Source of the DNA: Flavobacterium lutivivi
GTDB lineage: Bacteria > Bacteroidota > Bacteroidia > Flavobacteriales > Flavobacteriaceae
DNA length: 34,943 nt
Direction of reading: 5' to 3'
Assembly: GCF_014642275.1 (NCBI RefSeq)
Contig: NZ_BMIM01000018.1
Coordinates: 1-34,943 of the forward strand
Below are positions 8,588 to 17,866 of this stretch, piece after piece (position 1 is the first letter of the stretch; each line of letters starts with the position of its first letter). A model generated the notes under the pieces. That model had not been told where the DNA came from, searched no databases, and worked only from the letters and a program-made list of their open reading frames with translations. The translations under genes and the position numbers were made by a program.

Positions 8588-9898
8588 ATGAAAATTAAAC
8601 ACATTCTTTTGACAACGACTTTGGCGATGACGTTATCGGTTTCAGCTCAAAAAGATGAACTGAAAACTTTAAAAAAGATATATGCCAAAGAAATACCTTC
8701 TGCTACTGATATGCAAGAATACAAAGCTGCAATCGCTAAGTTAGAAACTTCAGCCACAGAAGAAGGAGATAAAATTTACACTAATTTTTACAAGTGTATG
8801 ACACCGATTTTGGAGATTACCGCACTTGGAAAAAACGTTACACAAATGCAGTTAGCTAATGCATTTACTCCAAAAGCTATCGAAAATTTGGCAACAGGTT
8901 TAAATGCTACATTGGATTATGAAAAAAAATCGGGTAAGAAGATTTACACTGATGATATTTTAGAAACAATTACAAGCTATAAACCAGAGGTAGTCAATTT
9001 AGCTGTTGCACTTAGTAATGCAAAGAGATATAATGAAGCTGCAGATGTTTTAAACAGTTTATATCTATTAGATAAAAAAGATACTGATAAGTTGTTCTAT
9101 TCTGCAAGTTTATATGTAAACGGTAAAGATTATGACAAAGCTCTCAAAGGATATGAAGAACTAAAAAGACTTAACTATTCAGGTGAAGCAACTCTTTATT
9201 TTGCTACTAATAAAGCTTCAAAGCAAGAAGAGCAATTTGGAAACGCAAATGAAAGAGATTTATTTATTAAATCGGGTTCACATGAAAAACCTCGAGATGA
9301 AAAAGTTCCATCAAAAAGAGGTGAAATTTATAAGAATGTTGCGCTAATATTAATGGAGCAAGGTAAAACTAATGAAGCAAAATCTGCAATTACCGAAGCA
9401 AGAAAAGAAAATCCAAATGATGATTCATTAATACTTACTGAGGCAGATTTGTATTTGAAATTGAATGATTTTGATACTTATAAAAGCTTAGTAAACGAAG
9501 CTTTGGCTAAAAATCCTAACAATGCTGATTTGGTGTTTAATTTAGGTGTTATCAGCGGAAATGCAAAAAAGATTGATGAAGCAAAAGCATATTACAAAAG
9601 AGCCATTGAGATTGATTCTAAATATTTCAATGCCTATCTAAATTTATCTGAGTTGATGTTGAGAGGTGATGATAAATATGTAGATGAAATGAACAAATTA
9701 GGAACTTCGGAAAAAGACAATAAACGTTATGAGGTTTTGAAAGCTGAAAGAAATAAAAACTTCAACGAAATACTTCCTTATCTAGAAAAAGCAGTTGAAC
9801 TTGAACCAAGCAATGAAGCAGCTAAAAAGACATTGCTTAGTGTTTACAACGCTTTGGAAATGACAGATAAATACAAAGCTTTAAAAGCTAAACTATAA
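8588..9898 (+). CDS. Exported tetratricopeptide-repeat protein
   Basis: A 436-residue protein with a signal peptide (MKIKHILLTTTLAMTLSVSA, then Gln) and helical repeats. At least four TPR-like units are readable: around RYNEAADVLNSLYLLD, DYDKALKGYEELKRLN, KTNEAKSAITEARKENP and KIDEAKAYYKRAIEID (this last a near-canonical TPR helix pair). The protein should be periplasmic or surface-associated and act as a scaffold; no catalytic motif is seen. It starts 15 bases after gyrA and ends at a strong terminator, so it is probably co-transcribed with gyrA. The pairing is common in Flavobacteriia, but I know of no functional link to gyrase. Confidence 0.8.
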   Translation: MKIKHILLTTTLAMTLSVSAQKDELKTLKKIYAKEIPSATDMQEYKAAIAKLETSATEEGDKIYTNFYKCMTPILEITALGKNVTQMQLANAFTPKAIENLATGLNATLDYEKKSGKKIYTDDILETITSYKPEVVNLAVALSNAKRYNEAADVLNSLYLLDKKDTDKLFYSASLYVNGKDYDKALKGYEELKRLNYSGEATLYFATNKASKQEEQFGNANERDLFIKSGSHEKPRDEKVPSKRGEIYKNVALILMEQGKTNEAKSAITEARKENPNDDSLILTEADLYLKLNDFDTYKSLVNEALAKNPNNADLVFNLGVISGNAKKIDEAKAYYKRAIEIDSKYFNAYLNLSELMLRGDDKYVDEMNKLGTSEKDNKRYEVLKAERNKNFNEILPYLEKAVELEPSNEAAKKTLLSVYNALEMTDKYKALKAKL

Positions 9899-9900
9899 AA

Positions 9901-9927
9901 AAAAGTCCCGAATTCATCGGGACTTTT
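9901..9927. terminator. Bidirectional terminator between convergent genes
   Basis: AAAAGTCCCGA (9901-9911) pairs with TCGGGACTTTT (9917-9927) over a 5-base loop ATTCA, flanked by an A run on the left and a T run on the right. It can therefore stop both the gyrA-TPR transcript and the minus-strand M28 peptidase transcript. The plus-strand T tract runs into the M28 stop codon at 9930. Confidence 0.9.
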
Positions 9928-9929
9928 TT

Positions 9930-12158
9930 TTATTCAAACTTAACCTTGACAGTTAGTGAAATTCCGTTTCGAATAATCACAACATCTTTTTCATCTCCAA
10001 CATTTATTTTGGCAAGACATTCCATATAAGAATACACTTCTTTAACGGTGCAATCTCCAATCTTTGTGATGACATCGCCAGCTTGAATACCTCCTTTTTG
10101 AGCTGGACGATTATCGGTTACACCATCAACATGAAGGCCATCTGGATGTTCTGTATAATCAGGCATAATACCAAGTGTTACTTTATATTTTGGTACTTTT
10201 TTCTCCTCAGTATTTTTAGTTTTTGTAAAAGTAATTTTTTCCAAAGAAGAAATACTTGTAGCTGTTCTAAAAACGTACTCAACTATATTTTTTACACCAT
10301 AGTAATTGATTTTATCTTCATCATCACTAGGTTTGTGATAATCTTGATGTGTTCCAGTAAAAAAGAACAACACAGGAATATCATTCAAGTAGAATGATGT
10401 GTGGTCAGATGGACCAATGCCACTCATTTCTTGTGTAACAGCGAAGCCGGCAGGTTTGTTTTTTTCTATAATTGAAGAAAATTCAGGACAAGTGCCAACA
10501 CCACTAACTACAATAGATTTCTGTTCGTTTAATCTTCCAATCATGTCCATGTTTATCATAGCAACAACATTTGGATAAAGGTTTTTCAGAGTTTTAGCCA
10601 TATGTTTTGAACCGATTAAACCATCTTCTTCGCCAGAGAATAGGGCAAAAATATAGTTTACATTTTCTTTGGTTTTGTTTTTAGAAAACATTCTAGCCAA
10701 TTCCAATACACCTGAAACTCCAGAGGCATTGTCATCGGCTCCATTGTGGATTTCACCAGCAGAATTTGCTTTGGTAGAATTGTTATGCTCATTTAGCCCC
10801 AAATGATCATAATGAGCACCAATTACTATAGTTTTTGAAGCGCCATTGTCTAAATAACCAATGATGTTTGTTCCTTTGTTTACTGTTCCTTCTGATATAG
10901 TGTCATGTGGATTTAACCTGATTTTATATTCAAAACTTTGTTGGAAGTTTTTGCCATCATAAGGCTTCAGTCCTAAATTTTTAAATTCTTTTGCTAAATA
11001 TTCTCCAGCTTTTTTCTCTCCTTCGGAACCAGTTAATCTTCCTTTTAATTCATCAGAAGCCAAAAAACTTATATGCTTTTTTAAATTATTTTCATTCACA
11101 TATTCGTTGTCATCTGTATCAACCCAATCAGCAATGAATACATTTGTTTCTCTGGCTTTTTCTTGTTGACGATTACTAGAAAAAACTAGTTTTTTTCCAT
11201 CTGGCGAAAACATTGGAAAAGCATTAAACTCACTTTCGTAAGTAATTTGTTTTAGTCCAGTTCCATCCGTATTAATCATATAAAGCTGGAAATCATAACC
11301 TCGAGTTGCGTGATGATTGGAAGAAAAAATTATTTTTTTATCTGATGGATGAAAAAAAGGAGCCCAATTTGCTTTCCCCAAATGCGTAATTTGTTTTAAA
11401 TCACTACCATCAATATTACAAGTATAGATTTCCATTTGAGTAGGAGCAACAAGGTTTTCAGCTAAAAGGTCTTTGTACTCTTTTATTTCTTCTGGAGTTT
11501 TTGGACGTGAAGAACGAAACACTAGTTTTTTGCTATCATGAGAGAAAAAACAGCCACCATCATAACCCAAACCAGAGGTAATTTGTCTTAAATTACTTCC
11601 ATCAATATCCATTGTCCAAATTTCCAAATCACCACTTCTAATGCTTGTAAAAGCTATCTTTTTTCCATCAGGTGAAACTACAGCTTCTGCATCATAGCCA
11701 GGAGAATTGGTCATTTTCTTGATTATTTTTCCATTCAAATCTGAGAGATAAATTTCAAATTCTGGATAAATAGCCCATAGATATTTTCCATCTTTTGGTT
11801 TCGGTGGAGCAGGACAAGCTTCGTTTGCTTCATGTGTAGAAGCATAGATAATATGTTTTCCATTGGGCATAAAGTAAGAACAAGTTGTTCTTCCTTTTCC
11901 TGTTGAGGTTAATTTCAGGCTATTGAAATCAATATTTTGTTGAGTAATATCCAAAGAAAAAATTTGGTCACAAGGAGTTCCTTTGTCTGGATTTGTCACT
12001 TGCAGAGTAAGCATTTTACCATTTGGGCTGAAATAAGCTTCGGCATTGTCGCCACCAAAGGTTAGTTTCTTTATATTTTTTAAGTTGCTTTCTTGTGCTT
12101 CAATTATTTGAAATGAGAAAGCTGTTAAAATTAAAATTGATAATTTGAAAATTCGCAT
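9930..12158 (-). CDS. Secreted beta-propeller / M28 metallopeptidase / PDZ protein
   Basis: A 742-residue exported protein with a signal peptide (residues 1-22, ending before QESN). Residues about 30-345 contain six to seven TolB/PD40 beta-propeller blades with repeated SPDGKKIAF, DIDGSNLRQIT and SPDGKKLVFSS motifs. Residues about 355-640 form an M28 zinc aminopeptidase domain: GAHYDHLG (His449, Asp451), NGADDNASG, FSGEEDGLIGS, MINMDMIGRL and GPSDHTSFY supply the expected di-zinc ligands and the catalytic Glu. The end is a PDZ domain with GLHVDGVTDNRPAQKGGIQAGD. It probably digests peptides in the periplasm or at the surface. It is preceded by the lpdA terminator and has its own short upstream region. 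Confidence 0.9.
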   Translation of the reverse strand: MRIFKLSILILTAFSFQIIEAQESNLKNIKKLTFGGDNAEAYFSPNGKMLTLQVTNPDKGTPCDQIFSLDITQQNIDFNSLKLTSTGKGRTTCSYFMPNGKHIIYASTHEANEACPAPPKPKDGKYLWAIYPEFEIYLSDLNGKIIKKMTNSPGYDAEAVVSPDGKKIAFTSIRSGDLEIWTMDIDGSNLRQITSGLGYDGGCFFSHDSKKLVFRSSRPKTPEEIKEYKDLLAENLVAPTQMEIYTCNIDGSDLKQITHLGKANWAPFFHPSDKKIIFSSNHHATRGYDFQLYMINTDGTGLKQITYESEFNAFPMFSPDGKKLVFSSNRQQEKARETNVFIADWVDTDDNEYVNENNLKKHISFLASDELKGRLTGSEGEKKAGEYLAKEFKNLGLKPYDGKNFQQSFEYKIRLNPHDTISEGTVNKGTNIIGYLDNGASKTIVIGAHYDHLGLNEHNNSTKANSAGEIHNGADDNASGVSGVLELARMFSKNKTKENVNYIFALFSGEEDGLIGSKHMAKTLKNLYPNVVAMINMDMIGRLNEQKSIVVSGVGTCPEFSSIIEKNKPAGFAVTQEMSGIGPSDHTSFYLNDIPVLFFFTGTHQDYHKPSDDEDKINYYGVKNIVEYVFRTATSISSLEKITFTKTKNTEEKKVPKYKVTLGIMPDYTEHPDGLHVDGVTDNRPAQKGGIQAGDVITKIGDCTVKEVYSYMECLAKINVGDEKDVVIIRNGISLTVKVKFE

Positions 12159-12173
12159 ATAGTTTATGTAAAA

Positions 12174-12198
12174 AAACCGTTCACATAAGGAACGGTTT
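12174..12198 (-). terminator. Rho-independent terminator of lpdA
   Basis: AAACCGTTC (12174-12182) pairs with GAACGGTTT (12190-12198) over a 7-base loop. On the minus strand it follows the lpdA stop by 19 bases and is followed by a T run (TTTTTTT read through the stem end). It separates lpdA from the M28 gene. Confidence 0.85.
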
Positions 12199-12217
12199 GT
12201 TAATATTAAAAGTTTTA

Positions 12218-13606
12218 TTACAAATGAATTACTTCGCCATAAGCATCAGCAACTGCTTCCATAACTGCTTCACTCATTGTAGGATGTGGATGAACAGCTT
12301 TCAGAATTTCGTGACCTGTAGTTTCTAGTTTTCTTGCTACAACTGCTTCTGCTATCATATCGGTAACGCCAGCACCAATCATGTGGCAACCCAACCATTC
12401 ACCATATTTAGCATCAAAAATTACTTTTACAAATCCATCTGGAGTTCCAGCTGCTTTTGCTTTTCCTGATGCTGTGAAAGGGAATTTACCGATTTTTAAT
12501 TCGTATCCTTTTTCTTTTGCAGCTTTTTCGGTTAGACCAACACTTGCAATTTCTGGTGTTGCATACGTACAACCTGGAATGTTACCATAATCTAAAGGTT
12601 CTACATGCATTCCTTTTATTTTCTCCACACACAAAATTCCTTCTGCGCTTGCTACGTGAGCTAATGCTTGTCCTGGAGTAACATCGCCAATGGCATAATA
12701 ACCCGGAACATTTGTTTGATAATAAGAATTGACTAAAATTTTATCTCTATCAGTAGCAATTCCTACTTCTTCAAGGCCAATGTTTTCGATATTTGTTTTA
12801 ATTCCCACAGCCGAAAGCAAAATATCAGCTTCTAGAACTTCTTCACCTTTTGCAGTTTTCACGAATGCTTTTACACCATTTCCAGAAGTATCAATTCGTT
12901 CAACCGACGAATTTGTCATGATGTTTATTCCTGCTTTTTTCAATGAACGTTCAAATTGTTTTGAAATATCTTCATCTTCAACAGGAACAATATTTGGCAT
13001 AAATTCAACGATAGTTACTTCAGTTCCCATTGAGTTATAGAAATGTGCAAACTCAACTCCAATAGCTCCAGAACCCACAACAATCATTTTTTTAGGTTGA
13101 GTTGGCAATGTCATTGCTTGGCGATATCCAATTACTTTTTTACCATCTTGCGGTAAGTTTGGTAATTCACGAGAACGTGCACCAGTTGCAATGATAATAT
13201 GATCTGCGCTATATTCTGTTACTTTTCCATCTGCAGCAGTTACATCTACTTTTTTTCCTGGTTTTATTTTTCCAAAACCATCAATTACGTCGATTTTATT
13301 TTTTTTCATTAAGAACTGAACACCTTTGCTCATTCCTTCAGCTACATCACGTGAACGCTTGATAACAGCATTAAAATCTTTGTCAAATTCTTTTACTGAT
13401 AAACCATAATCGGAAGCGTGTTTTAAATAATCAAAAACTTGAGCCGATTTCAATAATGCTTTGGTTGGAATACAACCCCAATTAAGGCAAATTCCCCCAA
13501 GATTTTCTTTTTCAATAACGGCAACTTTAAAACCAAGTTGTGATGCACGAATAGCAGTTACATAACCACCTGGACCACTTCCTAAAACTATGATATCGTA
13601 TTTCAT
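12218..13606 (-). CDS. lpdA: Dihydrolipoyl dehydrogenase (E3)
   Basis: A 462-residue FAD- and NAD-dependent disulfide oxidoreductase that reoxidises the lipoyl groups of pyruvate and 2-oxoglutarate dehydrogenases and of the glycine cleavage system. It has the FAD-binding GSGPGG near residue 9, the redox-active pair Cys40-x4-Cys45 in GGICLNWGCIPTK, the second dinucleotide site VVGSGAIGVEFA, YAIGDV before the interface domain, and the C-terminal HPHPTMSEA with catalytic His441 and Glu446. Length is typical. It is not next to other dehydrogenase-complex genes, so it probably serves several complexes. It is flanked by terminators on both sides and looks monocistronic. Confidence 0.96.
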   Translation of the reverse strand: MKYDIIVLGSGPGGYVTAIRASQLGFKVAVIEKENLGGICLNWGCIPTKALLKSAQVFDYLKHASDYGLSVKEFDKDFNAVIKRSRDVAEGMSKGVQFLMKKNKIDVIDGFGKIKPGKKVDVTAADGKVTEYSADHIIIATGARSRELPNLPQDGKKVIGYRQAMTLPTQPKKMIVVGSGAIGVEFAHFYNSMGTEVTIVEFMPNIVPVEDEDISKQFERSLKKAGINIMTNSSVERIDTSGNGVKAFVKTAKGEEVLEADILLSAVGIKTNIENIGLEEVGIATDRDKILVNSYYQTNVPGYYAIGDVTPGQALAHVASAEGILCVEKIKGMHVEPLDYGNIPGCTYATPEIASVGLTEKAAKEKGYELKIGKFPFTASGKAKAAGTPDGFVKVIFDAKYGEWLGCHMIGAGVTDMIAEAVVARKLETTGHEILKAVHPHPTMSEAVMEAVADAYGEVIHL

Positions 13607-13640
13607 TTTTTTTTGTTTTTATTCGTTAAAAAATGCATTT

Positions 13641-13684
13641 GCAATCGCTCATACATTTTATTAAAATAAGTTATTTGAGATTGC
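13641..13684 (-). terminator. Possible terminator of the truA-ABC operon
   Basis: GCAATCgcTCA (13641-13651) can pair with TGAGATTGC (13676-13684) if two bases bulge out. The loop itself contains the self-complementary TTTTATTAAAATAA. On the minus strand it lies 25 bases after the ABC exporter stop and is followed by ATGCATTTTTT. It is weaker than the other terminators in the window. Confidence 0.45.
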
Positions 13685-13709
13685 GAATTTATGGATTTAT
13701 TTTCAAATC

Positions 13710-15464
13710 TTATGTTTCAATTGCAAATTGTGCATCATACAATTTTTTATAAAATCCTTCTGGTTTATTAATTAATTCTTGATGCGTTCCTTGTTCTACT
13801 ATTTCACCTTTTTCCATTACAATTATCTTATCAGCATTTATGACTGTCGCTAGTCTATGGGCTATTACTATTGAAGTTCTTCCTTGTGTTATTGCTTTGG
13901 TAGCATTTTGAATAAGTTCTTCGCTGTAGGTATCAATAGAAGAAGTTGCCTCATCTAATACCAATATACTTGGGTTACTTACATAAGCTCTCAAAAAAGC
14001 TATTAACTGACGTTGCCCTGAAGAAAGCATTACACCACGTTCTTTAACATCAAAATCATAGTCATTGGGTAGAGACATTATAAAATCATGAACACCTATT
14101 TTTTTTGCAGCTAATACAACTTCTTCTCTAGTTATATTGTTGTTATTTAGTGTTATATTATTAAAAATGGTATCGGCAAATAGAAATACATCCTGAAGTA
14201 CAACAGCTATTTGGTTTCTCAAACTATCCAGAGTAAACGATTGTATATTCTGTTGGTCAATAAAAATATTTCCAGAATTTATTTCATAAAAACGATTAAG
14301 TAAATTGATTATTGTTGATTTTCCTGCTCCAGTTGCACCAACTATAGCTATGGTTTCTCCAGCATTAACTTTTAAATCAATTCCTTTTATAACGGGTTCG
14401 TTATCGATGTAACCAAAATGTACTCCATCAAAAAGAATATCTCCTTTGAAATGTTTTGCGACAATGTTTCCACCATTTTGAACATCATTTTCACTGTCAA
14501 GAATATCAAAAACTCTATTGGCAGCAATCATTCCCATTTGCATTTCGTTGAATTTATCAGCAATTTGTCGCAAAGGATTGAACAACATTCCTATAAACAT
14601 GGTATAAGAAAATAAATCTCCAAAAGTGGTAAACTTGTCTCCATCAATGATTTGAAAACCACCATAAATTACTACCGCACCAAGAGTAAAAGAGGATATA
14701 ATATCTGCAATTGGGAAAAATATTGAGTTGTATAATATGGTTTTTATCCAAGCATTATTATGCTTTTGATTAATTTCTTTAAATTTTTGGAACTCAATTT
14801 CTTCTCGGTTAAAAAGTTGCACAATTTTCATTCCAGTAACTCGTTCTTGAACAAAAGTATTCATGTTGGCAACTTGAGTTCTTACTTCTTCAAATGCCAC
14901 TTGCATTTTCTTTTGAAAAATTCTTGTTACATAAACCAATATTGGCATTGCCAAAACGACTATCCATGTCAATCGCCAGTTCATATAAAACATAAAACCA
15001 AGAACCACAACCATTTTCATCAAATCACTAATTATCATGAAAAGTCCTTGACTAAAAATTCGGGCAATCTGCTCTATATCAGATACAGAACGTGTTACTA
15101 ACTGCCCAACTGGAGCCATATCGTAATATTTCATACGAAAAGTTAGCATGTGTTTGAAAAGTTTTATTCGGATATCTTTTATAACATCTTGTCCTAGCCA
15201 ATTTGCCCAATAAACAAAATAGAATTGCGAAATTACCTCCATCAAAAGAACCAAACCCATAATGGAAGCATACACAAGTAATCCAAGTTTGTCTTCGGGT
15301 TTTATGTATAAATCAACGGTTTGTTTTAATAGGTAAGGTCTAAGCGCTGCAAATACAGATAACAAAATTGAAAACGCAACGACACCATATAATTTCTTTT
15401 TATATGGTTTGGCATAGCGAAGTATGCGTTTAAATAATTTTGTGTCAAAAGGATTGGATTGCAT
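13710..15464 (-). CDS. MsbA/MdlB-type ABC exporter, fused membrane and ATPase domains
   Basis: A 584-residue half-transporter. Residues about 1-325 hold six membrane helices of the type I exporter fold, and residues about 335-584 the ATPase domain: Walker A VGATGAGKST, Q-loop AVVLQDVFLFADT, signature LSSGQRQL (Ser for the usual first Gly), Walker B ILVLDEATSSID and H-loop IVIAHRLAT. It should work as a homodimer or with a partner; lipid, peptide or drug export cannot be told apart. The ATG at 15464 shares its A with the truA stop (TGATG), which implies translational coupling; a TTG three bases upstream is the only alternative. Confidence 0.88.
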   Translation of the reverse strand: MQSNPFDTKLFKRILRYAKPYKKKLYGVVAFSILLSVFAALRPYLLKQTVDLYIKPEDKLGLLVYASIMGLVLLMEVISQFYFVYWANWLGQDVIKDIRIKLFKHMLTFRMKYYDMAPVGQLVTRSVSDIEQIARIFSQGLFMIISDLMKMVVVLGFMFYMNWRLTWIVVLAMPILVYVTRIFQKKMQVAFEEVRTQVANMNTFVQERVTGMKIVQLFNREEIEFQKFKEINQKHNNAWIKTILYNSIFFPIADIISSFTLGAVVIYGGFQIIDGDKFTTFGDLFSYTMFIGMLFNPLRQIADKFNEMQMGMIAANRVFDILDSENDVQNGGNIVAKHFKGDILFDGVHFGYIDNEPVIKGIDLKVNAGETIAIVGATGAGKSTIINLLNRFYEINSGNIFIDQQNIQSFTLDSLRNQIAVVLQDVFLFADTIFNNITLNNNNITREEVVLAAKKIGVHDFIMSLPNDYDFDVKERGVMLSSGQRQLIAFLRAYVSNPSILVLDEATSSIDTYSEELIQNATKAITQGRTSIVIAHRLATVINADKIIVMEKGEIVEQGTHQELINKPEGFYKKLYDAQFAIET

Positions 15465-16201
15465 CAATTTATATAATCATATTTTACTTCAGTTAAATAA
15501 AGGCCATGAGCTGGAACTGAAAATCCTGCTTTGCTCCGATTTTTACTTTCAATTATTTCTTCAAACTCTATCAATGAAGTTTTCTTTAAGCCAATGTTTA
15601 CCATTGTACCAACAATTGCTCTGACCATATTTCTCAAAAATCTGTCGGCAGTAATTGTAAATACCAAATTATGACCATTTTTCACCCAATTAGCTTTTGT
15701 AATGGAACAAATAAACGTATTAACATCAGTATGAACTTTTGAAAAGCATTCAAAATCGTTGTATTTCATTAATAGTTCACAAGCTTTATTCATTAATTCT
15801 ACATCAAGTTCGTTTGAAAAATACCAACTATCATTACATCCGAATGCGTTTTTCGTAGTATTAATGTGATATTCATAAGTTCTAGAGGTAGCGTCAAATC
15901 TTGCGTGAGCATCATCATGTAATTCAATTATTCTAAAAACCGCTATATCTTTAGGTAAAAATGAATTTAGTTTTTGGATAAGCTTCTCAATATCAAATTT
16001 TTCGTTAAAGTCAAAATGAGCAAACATTTGTTTTGCATGAACTCCTGTATCTGTTCTTCCAGCTCCTACAATTTCTATTTTCATTCGCAATAATGTACTT
16101 AAGGCGTTTGCCAATGTTTCTTGAACAGATGGCGCATCGGGTTGGTATTGCCAACCGTTGTAGTTTGTTCCTTTGTATGCTAATTCGATGAAATATCTCA
16201 A
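15464..16201 (-). CDS. truA: tRNA pseudouridine synthase A
   Basis: A 245-residue enzyme that converts uridines 38-40 of the tRNA anticodon arm to pseudouridine. The N-terminus RYFIELAYKGTNYNGWQ and the catalytic motif GAGRTDTGVHA (Asp51) are diagnostic; FLRNMVRAIVG and the closing PAHGLYL also match the family. There is no ATG at the N-terminus. I place the start at TTG 16201, because family members begin at this Arg-Tyr-Phe and because a good -7 promoter element (16226-16233) covers the other in-frame TTG at 16228. A TTG start implies modest translation. It is the first gene of an operon with the ABC exporter. Confidence 0.93.
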   Translation of the reverse strand: MRYFIELAYKGTNYNGWQYQPDAPSVQETLANALSTLLRMKIEIVGAGRTDTGVHAKQMFAHFDFNEKFDIEKLIQKLNSFLPKDIAVFRIIELHDDAHARFDATSRTYEYHINTTKNAFGCNDSWYFSNELDVELMNKACELLMKYNDFECFSKVHTDVNTFICSITKANWVKNGHNLVFTITADRFLRNMVRAIVGTMVNIGLKKTSLIEFEEIIESKNRSKAGFSVPAHGLYLTEVKYDYIN

Positions 16202-16225
16202 CTTGATGAGGTAATTTTTGAGTTG

Positions 16226-16233
16226 CAAATGTA
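16226..16233 (-). promoter_or_regulatory. -7 promoter element of truA
   Basis: The minus strand reads TACATTTG followed by C, a full match to the Bacteroidota -7 consensus TAnnTTTG. Transcription would begin a few bases downstream, leaving a leader of roughly 20 bases before TTG 16201. No clear -33 TTG was found at the expected spacing. Confidence 0.55.
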
Positions 16234-16397
16234 TGGATTTTTTACTTGTTAAGGCTTGAATTGAAACGGGATTTAAGTTAAAAAAAACTTATTTTTTCAA
16301 CTAATATCTTCCAAAAAAGAAAGTAATTTGTTGATATTTTATTAAAAGGTTGATTAATTGTTTTTAAGAAATGAATATTTCAATATGCAAAAATCTT

Positions 16398-16405
16398 TAC
16401 TTTTG
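16398..16405 (+). promoter_or_regulatory. -7 promoter element of kdsB
   Basis: TACTTTTG matches TAnnTTTG and lies 18 bases before the kdsB ATG, giving a very short leader. A weak TTTC sits about 17 bases upstream in place of the -33 element. Confidence 0.55.
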
Positions 16406-16422
16406 TTGAATAAATTAATTTT

Positions 16423-17154
16423 ATGAAAATTATTGCAGTCATACCAGCAAGATATGCATCAACACGTTTTCCAGCAAAGCTAATGCAGGATTTAGGAGGT
16501 AAAACAGTTATCAATAGAACCTATCAAGCGGCGTTGGACACAAAATTATTTGATGAAGTATTTGTTGTAACAGATAGTAATTTAATTTTTGATGAAATTA
16601 CTCAGCATGGCGGAAAAGCTATCATGAGTAAAAAAGAACATGAAAGCGGAAGTGACAGGATTGCAGAAGCTGTTGAGGAATTGGATGTGGATATTATTAT
16701 AAATGTACAAGGTGATGAACCATTCATTGATAAAAAACTATTGGAACAACTTATTCAAGTTTTTAAACAAGATATTTCCAAAAGAGTTGATCTTGCTTCA
16801 CTCATGTTTGAAATAAACGAAACCAATGAAATTGAAAACCCAAACAATGTTAAAGTTATAACAGACAAAGAAGGTTTTGCACTCTATTTTTCCCGTTCAG
16901 TAATTCCTTATCCACGTGAGGTTGGAGTAGGAGTTCGCTATATGAAGCATGTTGGGATTTATGCTTTTAGAAAGCAAGCCTTGATGGATTTTTATCGTCT
17001 TCCTATGGGTATTCTTGAAGCTTCAGAAAAACTAGAACAACTACGCTATCTTGAAAACGGCAAACGTATCAAAATGGTAGAAACTACTCACGGAAGCATT
17101 GGTATAGATACTCCAGAAGACTTAGAAAAAGCAAGAAGATTGATTGAAAATTAG
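16423..17154 (+). CDS. kdsB: 3-deoxy-manno-octulosonate cytidylyltransferase (CMP-Kdo synthetase)
   Basis: A 243-residue cytoplasmic enzyme that activates Kdo with CTP for addition to lipid A. Motifs run in order: [21 protein letters not shown] at the N-terminal nucleotide loop, [11 protein letters not shown] (metal and CTP site), [25 protein letters not shown], and [11 protein letters not shown] near the dimer interface. Full length, no missing motif. Its stop codon is one base from the stop of the convergent channel gene, which leaves no room for a terminator between them. Its presence indicates a Gram-negative with Kdo-containing LPS. Confidence 0.96.
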   Translation: MKIIAVIPARYASTRFPAKLMQDLGGKTVINRTYQAALDTKLFDEVFVVTDSNLIFDEITQHGGKAIMSKKEHESGSDRIAEAVEELDVDIIINVQGDEPFIDKKLLEQLIQVFKQDISKRVDLASLMFEINETNEIENPNNVKVITDKEGFALYFSRSVIPYPREVGVGVRYMKHVGIYAFRKQALMDFYRLPMGILEASEKLEQLRYLENGKRIKMVETTHGSIGIDTPEDLEKARRLIEN

Positions 17155-17155
17155 G

Positions 17156-17866
17156 TTACTCAATTTCTTCGTTGTCAAAATATCCTTTTGATTTAACTTT
17201 AGTTGAAAAGAAATTCAAAAACAATACTACAAAAGAAAGAAAGAACATAGATTGAATGGTTACCAGTGCTTTACCAAAAGTAGTTACAGGGTAATAATCT
17301 CCAAATCCAACAGAATTAGAGCTAATAACGCTAAAATAAATTGGGTCAAACCAAGTGTCAAAATCTTTGTTCATGTTGTTTCCTAATGTATAAAAAACAC
17401 CAAAAGCAATAACAACTTCAGCATAGTTTAAAAATAACATCATCATTGAACGTTTGTATGATCTTGGTCTAGAAAACAAATCGGATGCAAATATTAAAGT
17501 TGGTATGTATAGAACGGTTTCAGCTATAAAATATACCAATAAGACTATTAACCAATGGTAGTCTTGCCAGTTATTCAACAATATTAAAAATGGAAAAGCT
17601 ACTTTTAGTAAAATGTATAAATCCATTATCAAATCTTGGTAAATATAATTTATTCTGCACGCCATTGTTTTGATATATATACCAGGAAAAAGTAGCTGTG
17701 AGCAGGAAAGAAAAAGGCGAAATATTTTTTCAATCCCATTATCGTCTTGGTGGTCATTGTTCCAAATAGAACGAATGTTTAGAATTCTTTTTTCTAATGG
17801 GTTAAATCGCGGCTTGTATGTTCTTGAAACCTTTCCAATCAAAAGTTTCCTAAAAAAAGTTCTCAT
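17156..17866 (-). CDS. Ion_trans_2-type potassium channel protein
   Basis: A 236-residue membrane protein with helices at about 81-98, 103-125, 138-160 and 200-220. The pore loop before the last helix reads ISSNSVGFGDYYPVT, whose SVGFGD (residues 185-190) is the potassium selectivity filter. It ends in a short charged cytoplasmic tail without an RCK domain. The start at ATG 17866 shares its A with the stop of the upstream SpeE-like gene (TGATG), so the two are translationally coupled. Family assignment is firm; gating is not predictable from sequence. Confidence 0.85.
   Translation of the reverse strand: MRTFFRKLLIGKVSRTYKPRFNPLEKRILNIRSIWNNDHQDDNGIEKIFRLFLSCSQLLFPGIYIKTMACRINYIYQDLIMDLYILLKVAFPFLILLNNWQDYHWLIVLLVYFIAETVLYIPTLIFASDLFSRPRSYKRSMMMLFLNYAEVVIAFGVFYTLGNNMNKDFDTWFDPIYFSVISSNSVGFGDYYPVTTFGKALVTIQSMFFLSFVVLFLNFFSTKVKSKGYFDNEEIE

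Noticed and set aside
10083-10397. 104-codon plus-strand open frame antisense to the M28 gene
   Set aside because: It lies opposite the M28 active-site and PDZ coding region, and its cysteine- and phenylalanine-rich translation matches no family.
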